Source of the DNA: JAYTQG01 sp043746815 | GTDB lineage: Bacteria; Actinomycetota; Thermoleophilia; Miltoncostaeales; Miltoncostaeaceae | Direction: 5' to 3' | Length of the DNA stretch: 24,890 nt | NCBI GenBank assembly: GCA_043746815.1 | Contig: JAYTQG010000096.1 | Location: 1-24,890 of the forward strand | The notes under the pieces: generated by a model | The model's input: only the letters and a program-made list of their open reading frames with translations | Told to the model about the DNA's origin: nothing | Databases searched by the model: none | Translations under genes and position numbers: made by a program | In this document: piece after piece, positions 14,581 through 21,881 of the stretch | How positions within the stretch are numbered: the stretch's first letter is position 1 | How the letters are laid out: the number at the start of each line of letters is the position of its first letter

Positions 14581-17523
14581 TTACCGGTCCTGCGCCGGGC
14601 AGATGAGGCGGTAGGGACAGTGGTTGCAGTGCCAGCCGGGCGCGGGATCGAAGGCCCCGGCCAGAACCTGATCTCCGACGCGCTCCGCCGAGCGGACCGC
14701 CTCCTCAACCTCCCCGGCGTCCGGCTCCACCGGGCGGTTCTCGCCGTCCAGGATGTAGTCGAGACGTGCCCCGACGATTGGTCGCTTGGACGTCTGGCCA
14801 AGCGCGGCGATATAGAGCGCGAGGACCGTGTTGCCCGAGTCGGTCTGCATCGGGGGCCGGTTGGTTTTGTAGTCAATTACACGGAAGCCGTCGCCAGCAA
14901 AGTCGACGCGGTCGATCCGTCCGTGGACGGAGTGCTGGCCAGCCTTCAGCGTGAAAGCGTACTCAACACGGGCGGGCGGGCCCCCGGCAAGGACGCGGCG
15001 ATGGTAGCCCGGGAAGTGTTCCCGCGCGCGGTGTAGCGCCTGCCCTCCCTCGGCCGTCTCGGCGATACCCGCTTCATCCATCTTCCGGGCAAATCGCTCA
15101 ATGAGTACTTCAGCGCTCTGAGGCTGGCTGCCTGGAGTGTAGTGGGCTTCCAAGGCGTGGTGGGCGGCGGTGCCGATGGCAGCGGCCGGACCACTGGGGA
15201 TTCGGATCTTGTCAACTTGGGCGTAGCGGTACCGGCGCGGACAGGTGAGGTAGGTGACAATCGCGTTCGGCGAGATGGAGATCGGTCCAGACGCCTTGGG
15301 CGTGCCGTACGGCACCGCGGTAACCGTCCGCCGGGCGATTGCATCAGCGCGGGCGGTGATGAGCTCAGCGGCAGCCTCAAGCGCGTGCCCGCGAACCTCG
15401 GCTGTGACCTCCTCGCCCGCTGCCTCGGCGCGCGCGGCGCGCAGCGTCGCAGCTTCGAACGCGGCGCGACGCTCGGCGACGCGTTCCAATCCGGCGACTT
15501 CCTCCGGCGCGTCCCCCTTGTCCAGAACCGGTGCACCGGGAAGGGCCTCGATGATCTCCTCAACGAAGCGGGAAACCGGTCCGCGGCCATCCTCGCCGAC
15601 ATCCGGTACTGAGAGGACCAGATAGCGTCGAGCGCGTGTCAGGGCGACGTAGGCAAGGCGCCGTCGCTCCGACTCGTGCGCCGTCCGTCCGGCTGGAAGC
15701 GCCTCAGGCATCAGCGCATCGGGAAGGTCGGCGCCCCGGCGCTCGCGTCCTGGCCAGGACCGATTCGAGAGACCGACGACGTAGACTGCATCGAACTCCA
15801 GCCCCTTGGACTGGTGGATGGTCATGACCTGAACGCCCGCGCGGGCGGTCGACCCGACGGGGCCGCCAACCCGAACCGTCGACAGCGCGTTCAACTCGGC
15901 GACAAGACCCGCGACGTCAAGCTCAGGACGACGACGGAGAATGCCGACGGCGAGATCATCAAGCTTGTTGAGACTGTCGAGGCGCGCCGCGCCCTGAGGC
16001 CCTCCCGTCGCGGCTGCATCCTTGCGGAGCCCAGCAGCATCGAGAACTGACGTAACGATCGTGGTCGGAGAGGCCACCGCGGCGACCGCACCCGCGGCCT
16101 CGATCCGATCGGCCAGGCCGCTCGCGCCGTGAAGGTACGCAGCGTCGACAACAGCGGCCGCAACGGATCGGTTCTCTACGCGTGCACCCGTGATCGCAGA
16201 TGCTGCCTCGGCCCAAGCCAGACCACCGCTTGAGTCCGCGACGACACGAAGGGCCGCCTCATGGTCCGTATCGTCCACGGCCAACCGAAGCCAACCAAGC
16301 GCCGTGCGTACCTCGACTCGGTCGAAGAGGTTCAACCCCCCGTGAACCTGGTGCGGTATCCCGTTGGCCTCGAGCGCCGCGACAATCAGCGGCGCTTCGG
16401 TCCGGACTGCCTGCATGAGGATCGCCTGCTCCTCCAGCGGAGTTCCCTGCTCAAACCGGTGCAGGATCGCGCTGGCAACGGCGCGGGCCTGCGTTCCCGG
16501 ATCGGGACAGCGCCATATCGCGGGCTCCGGGCCGTGGGCATCGGGTTCAGCGACCAGCTGCTTGGCCATTCGGTCGACGATCGGTGCCACCACGGCATGG
16601 GCAGCGTCCAGAATCACCTGGGTCGAGCGGTAGTTGCGCTCCAAACGGATCTCGGGGGCGCCCGGATGTTCCAACCGGAACTCCGCGATGTTCTTGGTGG
16701 AAGCACCCCGAAAGCGGTAGATGCCCTGATCGTCATCGCCCACCACTACGAGGCTCTCCGCGGTCGCCCCGACCATCCTCAAAAGTTTTGCCTGCGCGAA
16801 GTTGGTGTCCTGGAACTCGTCAACCAGGATGTGGCGACTCTCTGCGCGGACGGCCTCCAGCCGATCGGGATGTTCCCCAAGCACACGAATCGCATCGGAG
16901 AGCATCGCGCCGAAGTCCTGGAAGCCAAACTCCGCAAGCCAGGCGTCGTGCAGGGTGAACACGCGAGCGAATTCAAGCTCGCGATCGTACTCACGCTTCT
17001 CCCGCTCGGGTCGAGCCCCTGCGCGGGCGGCCGTGGCCCATGCGCTGAATGTCGCCGCGTCGACGAGGTTGTCGCGACACTTGTCAATCCGAGAGACGAG
17101 GCCGTTGAAGAGGCCCATCGCGTCACTTCGTAGGTCGTGATAGACCAATTCCAGCTCAGCACGGCGATCGTGCAGCAGCAGCACTCGGTCCTCGTTGCCC
17201 ACCGGCAGGCGGGCAGATGCGAGGCCATATTCGGCCCCATGGACTCGGAATGCCTCGCCAGCCCATGCGTGGAATGTCACGACCCGAAGGCTTTCGTGAC
17301 TGCGAGGAATGAGCGCCTCCGCGCGATCCCGCAGCTCCCGCGCGGCGCGGTTGTTGTAGGCCAGCGCAAGGATCTCGTCGGGTCGAACGCCCTGATCCAC
17401 GAGCCATGCGAGGCGCCGGCAAAGCACCCGGGTCTTCCCCGAGCCAGCTCCGGCCAAGACGAGCAGCGGACCCGACGGATGCGTGACGGCTCGGAGCTGT
17501 TCGGCGTTCAAATCCTCAAGCAC
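14581..17523 (-). CDS. UvrD/Rep helicase fused to PD-(D/E)XK nuclease
   Basis: This 980-aa protein is a complete SF1A helicase. It has Q-motif Q9, Walker A AGAGSGKT (24-31), motif II ILVDEFQDT (232-240), III VVGDDDQGIYRFRGA (260-274), IV RLERNYRS (293-300), V VMTIHQSKGLEFD (566-578) and VI YVALTRARR (625-633). A RecB/AddB-like nuclease follows, with GTAAHHALEAHY (784-795), GRIDRVDF and VIDYKTNRPP (D871, D884, K886). C761 plus C966-x2-C969-x5-C975 form the AddB/Cas4-type iron-sulfur staple. It likely resects or repairs DNA ends, in the manner of actinobacterial AdnAB or UvrD-like recombination factors. GTG at 17523 is preferred over an upstream start at 17580 because the latter would overlap the divergent DUF1015 gene. 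It is co-transcribed with the YhaM-like gene. Confidence 0.92.
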   Translation of the reverse strand: MLEDLNAEQLRAVTHPSGPLLVLAGAGSGKTRVLCRRLAWLVDQGVRPDEILALAYNNRAARELRDRAEALIPRSHESLRVVTFHAWAGEAFRVHGAEYGLASARLPVGNEDRVLLLHDRRAELELVYHDLRSDAMGLFNGLVSRIDKCRDNLVDAATFSAWATAARAGARPEREKREYDRELEFARVFTLHDAWLAEFGFQDFGAMLSDAIRVLGEHPDRLEAVRAESRHILVDEFQDTNFAQAKLLRMVGATAESLVVVGDDDQGIYRFRGASTKNIAEFRLEHPGAPEIRLERNYRSTQVILDAAHAVVAPIVDRMAKQLVAEPDAHGPEPAIWRCPDPGTQARAVASAILHRFEQGTPLEEQAILMQAVRTEAPLIVAALEANGIPHQVHGGLNLFDRVEVRTALGWLRLAVDDTDHEAALRVVADSSGGLAWAEAASAITGARVENRSVAAAVVDAAYLHGASGLADRIEAAGAVAAVASPTTIVTSVLDAAGLRKDAAATGGPQGAARLDSLNKLDDLAVGILRRRPELDVAGLVAELNALSTVRVGGPVGSTARAGVQVMTIHQSKGLEFDAVYVVGLSNRSWPGRERRGADLPDALMPEALPAGRTAHESERRRLAYVALTRARRYLVLSVPDVGEDGRGPVSRFVEEIIEALPGAPVLDKGDAPEEVAGLERVAERRAAFEAATLRAARAEAAGEEVTAEVRGHALEAAAELITARADAIARRTVTAVPYGTPKASGPISISPNAIVTYLTCPRRYRYAQVDKIRIPSGPAAAIGTAAHHALEAHYTPGSQPQSAEVLIERFARKMDEAGIAETAEGGQALHRAREHFPGYHRRVLAGGPPARVEYAFTLKAGQHSVHGRIDRVDFAGDGFRVIDYKTNRPPMQTDSGNTVLALYIAALGQTSKRPIVGARLDYILDGENRPVEPDAGEVEEAVRSAERVGDQVLAGAFDPAPGWHCNHCPYRLICPAQDR

Positions 17524-17555
17524 CCAGCAAGCGTAGAGGCCAGACCGGCGGCTGG

Positions 17556-17561
17556 TAGCAT
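17556..17561 (+). promoter_or_regulatory. -10-like box of the DUF1015 gene (leaderless)
   Basis: TAGCAT ends 9 nt before the ATG at 17571, and no Shine-Dalgarno lies between. Only 47 bp separate this start from the divergent helicase GTG, so both promoters must be packed in that gap. No convincing -35 is visible. Confidence 0.35.
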
Positions 17562-17570
17562 CGCCGACCG

Positions 17571-18779
17571 ATGAGCACACCTACGCGCCTACGCCCGTTT
17601 CGGGCCCTCATGTACGACCATTCGGTGGCCGGAGAACTCGGCAGCCTGACCGCGCCGCCCTACGACGTTATCTCGGAGTCCGAGCGGCAGGGGTATTTCG
17701 CCGCAAACCCGTACAACACCATTCGGCTCGAGCTTCCGGAGCTCCCCTACGACGAGGTCGCCGGTCTCATCGCCACCTGGGTCAAGGCCGGGGCACTTCG
17801 TCAGCCGGACGAACCCGTGCTGATCGGATGGACGCAGACCTTCACGCTCCCCGATGGAACGCACCACGAGCGGAAAACCATTCTCGGGGTCGTGGGAGTG
17901 GAGCCGTACTCGGCGCGTGTCGTTCGGCCCCATGAGCGCACCCACGCCGGTCCGAAAGAAGACCGCCTTCGCCTGATCCGTGCGACCCAGGTCAACATCT
18001 CACCGGTCTACGGCCTGTACCCCGACCCGGAAGGTGCAGTCTGGGCAGCGGCGGGTGTCACCGGTGAGCCGCAGTCGCTGGTCGTCGACCCTGACGGCAC
18101 TGAGCACCGGATTTGGATCCTGAGCGACCCAGATGCCCTCGCCGAAGTCGAACGCGAAATGGCCGACCGGTGGATCCTCATTGCTGACGGGCACCACCGG
18201 TACGAAACCGCCGCCGCGTACCGCGACGAACGAGGCCCAGGGACGCCAGCGGACTTCGTGATGATGGGCCTCACGGCGCTCGATGACCCCGGCCTCGTCG
18301 TGCTCCCCACCCACCGCGTCCTCACCGAGTGGCCCGACGGCGCGGCCAGCCGCCTCACGGCGATGCCCGTCGCCGACCTTGCCGCCATGGAGGCGGCCCT
18401 CGCAGCGGCCGACCCTGCCTCCCCGGCGTTCGGGCTGGTTCGACCCGATGGGTTCTCGCTACTGACGATGGCGGCGGACCCTTCCGCAACGGCTGGCGGG
18501 CGACTCGATACCGCGGTCCTGGAGCGTGAGATCCTAGTCCCGGCGTTCGAAATGGACCAGGCAAAGCTGGCGCACGACGCCCTGCTGACCTATGTCAAAG
18601 AGGCGACGGACGCGGCGGCACTGGTCGCCAGTGGGAAGGCCGCCGCAGCGCTCATCATGCGCCCGACATCAAAACTTCAGGTCGCCGACGTCGCCGAGGC
18701 GGGCGAGACCATGCCCCAGAAGTCGACCTACTTCTTCCCGAAACTCTTGACGGGGATCGCCTTCAACCCACTGGGCTAA
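17571..18779 (+). CDS. DUF1015 family protein
   Basis: The 402-aa protein carries all the recurrent DUF1015 blocks: RPFRALMYD at the start, TAPPYDVIS (27-35), NPYNTIRLELPEL (46-58), RPHERTHAGPKEDRLRL (119-135), WILIADGHHRYETAAAYRDE (201-220) and MPQKSTYFFPKLLTG (381-395). Length is normal for the family. The charged ADGHHRYE motif resembles an active site, but I cannot state a reaction for this member. No signal peptide or membrane segment is seen, so it should be cytosolic. The gene is single, divergent from the helicase-nuclease operon and convergent with the surface-protein gene ending at 18826. The 46-bp gap holds only an imperfect GC-rich inverted repeat. Confidence 0.88.
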   Translation: MSTPTRLRPFRALMYDHSVAGELGSLTAPPYDVISESERQGYFAANPYNTIRLELPELPYDEVAGLIATWVKAGALRQPDEPVLIGWTQTFTLPDGTHHERKTILGVVGVEPYSARVVRPHERTHAGPKEDRLRLIRATQVNISPVYGLYPDPEGAVWAAAGVTGEPQSLVVDPDGTEHRIWILSDPDALAEVEREMADRWILIADGHHRYETAAAYRDERGPGTPADFVMMGLTALDDPGLVVLPTHRVLTEWPDGAASRLTAMPVADLAAMEAALAAADPASPAFGLVRPDGFSLLTMAADPSATAGGRLDTAVLEREILVPAFEMDQAKLAHDALLTYVKEATDAAALVASGKAAAALIMRPTSKLQVADVAEAGETMPQKSTYFFPKLLTGIAFNPLG

Positions 18780-18825
18780 ACCCCGAGGACGCTTCTGCGC
18801 CCCCGGGAATCTGGGTACTCAGGAG

Positions 18826-21627
18826 TTAGCCAGTCACCGGCGGCGTCACGACCGGGCGGGGGACGATCTTAATCGTCGTGGTTGCCTTCGCCGTCACCGG
18901 GGCGCCGTTGCTTGCGCTCGCAGTCGCGACGTTCACGAGTTTGCCGGAGGCATTCGCTGCGACCCGGACCGTGACTTGCACCGTCTTGGACTCGCCGCGT
19001 TGCATCGTCCCGAGGTTCCAAGAAATACCACCAGCGCGAACGTGCGCCCGGATCCGGGATGCCTGGTTCTTGGAGACGAGCGTCAACCCAATCGGAAGGA
19101 CGTCTCGGACCACAACATTCGTTGCCGCAACACCGCTCTTGGCGAGAACCCGAACGGTGATCGAGTACGAGAACGTTCCCGTACGCTGCGCGGTCGGTGG
19201 CCCGACCTTCGTGATCCCAAGGAGCGCGGACTTGGCGAGCGCCGACACGAGTGGCGCGGTCACGGGGGCGGGTGTTCCCGTCAGCACGACGACCGGTGTT
19301 ACCGGTGTACCGACCTTCGCGAAGCCGAAGTCGATCGTGTGATCGTTCGCTCCCGCTCGACCGGTCGTCACCGAGCTCGTGACGAGGTTCCCGTTCATCA
19401 CACCGTTCGAGTCGATCGCCATATTGGATCCAGCGATTACCGGAGAGGTGGTCAGCCCAGTCAGCGCGGACTGACTCTTGTCAATCCGGATGGTGTACGT
19501 GGTGGCTGGTTTGACGGTGAAGTAGTACGTCCCGCTGGAGTCGGTCGTCGTCGTTTGGTTTCCACTCGGGCCGACCAGGGCAACGACGACTCCGCTGATT
19601 CCAGCCTCACCGGGTTCTTGGATGCCATTGTTGTTGGTATCCGACCAGACGCGGTTGCCGATCTCGATCGGAGCGCCCTGGCAGAGCGCTTCGAGGTCAC
19701 CCAGGCCGTTCGCCTTGCCGAACAGCGTTGGGCTGGATGCGTAGACCTGGTACGAGCCGTCACGAGCACCGGTTGTGTTGTTCAGCCACATAACGCCACC
19801 CGAGAAGAGGGTGTCGAAACCGCCTTGGACGGGAGTAATGGACGTAACCGCGACGCCCGGTCGTCCAGGGATCTGGAGGAGGCCACCGGAGGAGATCTCA
19901 TCGTGCCCGCCGTCCGTCGCGTCAGAGCCCACTGGGCCGCTCAACCCCTGCTCACCAAGCGAGCGGTGATAGTCCGAGAAGTAGAATTCGCCGTTGCCTG
20001 GGCCCTGGCTGTTGTTGTCGCCAGCGGTCGTGACGCCCCCGCAGGAGGCGTTCTGTTCGATGTTCCACCCCGAGGCCGTCGCGCAGGCACGAAGCACGTC
20101 ACCGGCGCTAACGCTGTAGCCGGAGAACTGGTCGAAGCCCCCGGCGATGTCGAAGGTTCCGTTATTGCCTCCGACCTGGTCGCCGTGACGGTCGCGCAGC
20201 CCAATCACGAGCTGATCGCGGTCGAACGCGATGTCGGTGAACATGGGCTCGGGGTAGACGTCCCGCTGACTGACACCAAGCTCATTGGCGGCGTCGTCCC
20301 AGGGGTGCCAGTTGGCAAGGTGATTGGACAGTCCTCCCGGGGGACAAATCGTCTCGTAATTGCCAGGAGGATCGATCGTCGCGTTGGCCTGAGCAGTTCC
20401 GTCCTTGTCTGCGCAGCCGCGGGGGTAGTTCAGCCCAAAGTCCAGGACCGGCGTTGGCGCGAACGTGTTGGAAGACGGGTCGAAACGAAACACGTAGGCC
20501 GTCATGCTGCCGTTGCCGGTGAACGATCCCTCGTCGGAACAGATGCCACCGACGTAGACCTGGCCGTCGTGAAGACCGAGGCCGAAGGGCCGTGCTGGGC
20601 CTGCGCAGGCGAAGGGAGTGGGTACGGCCACTGCGACCTGCGCGCCAGGGGTGGGAGCGGCCGCGGTTCCGCCGAGCGGAATCCGAATCAGTTCACGCGT
20701 ATTCAGATTAACGGTGTAGAGGTCCTGCCCGTCTTCGGAGACATCAAGATCGCCAAGTCCAACCTTGCCCACCGCGCGGAAACCTGCGGCATCGGTCCGC
20801 CACGCGTCACCAACCTCCGGGTTGGTGCCAGGGTGCGGATTCGTTCCGGCGTTTGCCACGGTCGCGAAGATCGATGTCACATCGTCTCCGCCGCCGAAGA
20901 AACCATCCGCGCCGGGGGCACTGCGGTAGATCGCCCCCGCACCACCCGGCCCAAAGAGCGTGTGGCGCTTGGTGTAGGCGGCCGAAAAGACGCTATCGGA
21001 CGACGCCTGGTATCCGAGCCCCCAGGTCGCGCCAATCTGGCCAGCCATCGCGACACCATCATTGGCATCGGGCGACCCAGTTGCAGGCGTGCGGCTGTTC
21101 TCGCCGTCGTGCAACTTCACGAGGACCTTCGCAGTGGACGGCTCAGATGAAACGGCGAAGCAATTGGTCACAATCGTCGGGTTCGCCTGGCAATACTCAC
21201 CGGCATTGAGAACACCAACGTTCGCGGTGTCGGTTGGGCTTGTCACGAACTGAACAGTGGTGCCGGACCCGCTGCCGTGTGGCCCCGACGTAAGAAAGGC
21301 GGGAAGGCCCGCCACCTCAACTCGAACCGCCGTGCCGTTCGGAACGGTGAGTGAATACGAACCGTCGGCAGCCGTGGTTCGTGTGTCAACGAGCGCGGCA
21401 GCGGAGTAGGCCCGAACGGTGAGCCCCGCCTGCCCAGGTTCAAGCGCGTCCCGCTGGCCATTCGCATTGTAGTCGCGAAAGGCGGTACCGCTAATGGTTC
21501 CTGGCGGAATAGCTGCCGATACCGGAACGGCAAACACAGCGGCGCTCAGTGCCCCGGCCGCACCTAGGAGCGACATTCCGCGCAGTCCGCCCTGCCCGCG
21601 GCGCTCTGCCGTGCCAATTCGAGCCAT
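18826..21627 (-). CDS. Large secreted SdrD_B/DUF11 surface protein
   Basis: The 933-aa protein begins with a signal peptide (cleavage near PVSA, about residue 38). A first SdrD_B-like module (about 43-145) has the calcium-type loop FRDYNANGQRD. About 490 aa of propeller-like sequence follow, with LVKLHDGEN, GATWGLGYQASSDSVFSAAY, and VGLGDLDVSEDGQDLYTVNL repeats. A second SdrD_B module (652-771) has VWSDTNNNGIQEPGE. A DUF11 domain (about 800-922) ends in ISWNLGTMQRGESKTVQVTV. The last residues are TPPVTG, with no hydrophobic anchor after them. ATG at 21627 is chosen because AAAGGGTGAG lies just upstream and the signal peptide follows; a longer frame to 21735 adds a poor leader. It is paralogous to the next minus-strand protein. 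It probably forms a cell-surface or matrix structure. Confidence 0.85.
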   Translation of the reverse strand: MARIGTAERRGQGGLRGMSLLGAAGALSAAVFAVPVSAAIPPGTISGTAFRDYNANGQRDALEPGQAGLTVRAYSAAALVDTRTTAADGSYSLTVPNGTAVRVEVAGLPAFLTSGPHGSGSGTTVQFVTSPTDTANVGVLNAGEYCQANPTIVTNCFAVSSEPSTAKVLVKLHDGENSRTPATGSPDANDGVAMAGQIGATWGLGYQASSDSVFSAAYTKRHTLFGPGGAGAIYRSAPGADGFFGGGDDVTSIFATVANAGTNPHPGTNPEVGDAWRTDAAGFRAVGKVGLGDLDVSEDGQDLYTVNLNTRELIRIPLGGTAAAPTPGAQVAVAVPTPFACAGPARPFGLGLHDGQVYVGGICSDEGSFTGNGSMTAYVFRFDPSSNTFAPTPVLDFGLNYPRGCADKDGTAQANATIDPPGNYETICPPGGLSNHLANWHPWDDAANELGVSQRDVYPEPMFTDIAFDRDQLVIGLRDRHGDQVGGNNGTFDIAGGFDQFSGYSVSAGDVLRACATASGWNIEQNASCGGVTTAGDNNSQGPGNGEFYFSDYHRSLGEQGLSGPVGSDATDGGHDEISSGGLLQIPGRPGVAVTSITPVQGGFDTLFSGGVMWLNNTTGARDGSYQVYASSPTLFGKANGLGDLEALCQGAPIEIGNRVWSDTNNNGIQEPGEAGISGVVVALVGPSGNQTTTTDSSGTYYFTVKPATTYTIRIDKSQSALTGLTTSPVIAGSNMAIDSNGVMNGNLVTSSVTTGRAGANDHTIDFGFAKVGTPVTPVVVLTGTPAPVTAPLVSALAKSALLGITKVGPPTAQRTGTFSYSITVRVLAKSGVAATNVVVRDVLPIGLTLVSKNQASRIRAHVRAGGISWNLGTMQRGESKTVQVTVRVAANASGKLVNVATASASNGAPVTAKATTTIKIVPRPVVTPPVTG

Positions 21628-21837
21628 GCGTCTCACCCTTTCGTGAACCCGCCACCATCCATGTGACATTCCCAGCCGACCTCGTACCAACGAGCCCGAT
21701 TCTCTCCGCACTGCACGACTTCGGGAATTGGCCAAAGGTCGTGACTCTTGGCGAATCGCTCGTCATTCGTTTAGTGCGGTGGGGCGGGGATCCTAACAAC
21801 TCTTATCAAACGTCACCGGGCTGGTCGGCGGGCATCA

Positions 21838-21875
21838 CGTGTGGCCAGCGGTCGCACCGCACCGCTGGCCACACG
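21838..21875 (-). terminator. Strong hairpin after the second SdrD_B protein gene
   Basis: A perfect 15-bp stem (21838-21852 with 21861-21875) closes an 8-nt loop, 6 bp after the stop codon at 21882 on the minus strand. It lacks a T-tract but is stable and well placed. It separates the two surface-protein genes, which therefore are probably transcribed independently; the 210-bp gap beyond it must hold the promoter of the gene starting at 21627, though I see no clear boxes there. Confidence 0.75.
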
Positions 21876-21881
21876 GAGCAC

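Noticed and set aside
16261..17133. A 290-codon plus-strand frame
   Set aside because: It is antisense to the UvrD motifs region and has no recognisable protein features.
18780..18825. GC-rich inverted repeat between convergent genes as a terminator
   Set aside because: The arms pair only imperfectly, so I could not define a stem with confidence.
18976..21150. A 724-codon open frame on the plus strand
   Set aside because: It is antisense to the SdrD_B/DUF11 gene, is very rich in Arg and Gly with no domain or start signal, and its openness follows from the GC-rich codon bias of the real gene.
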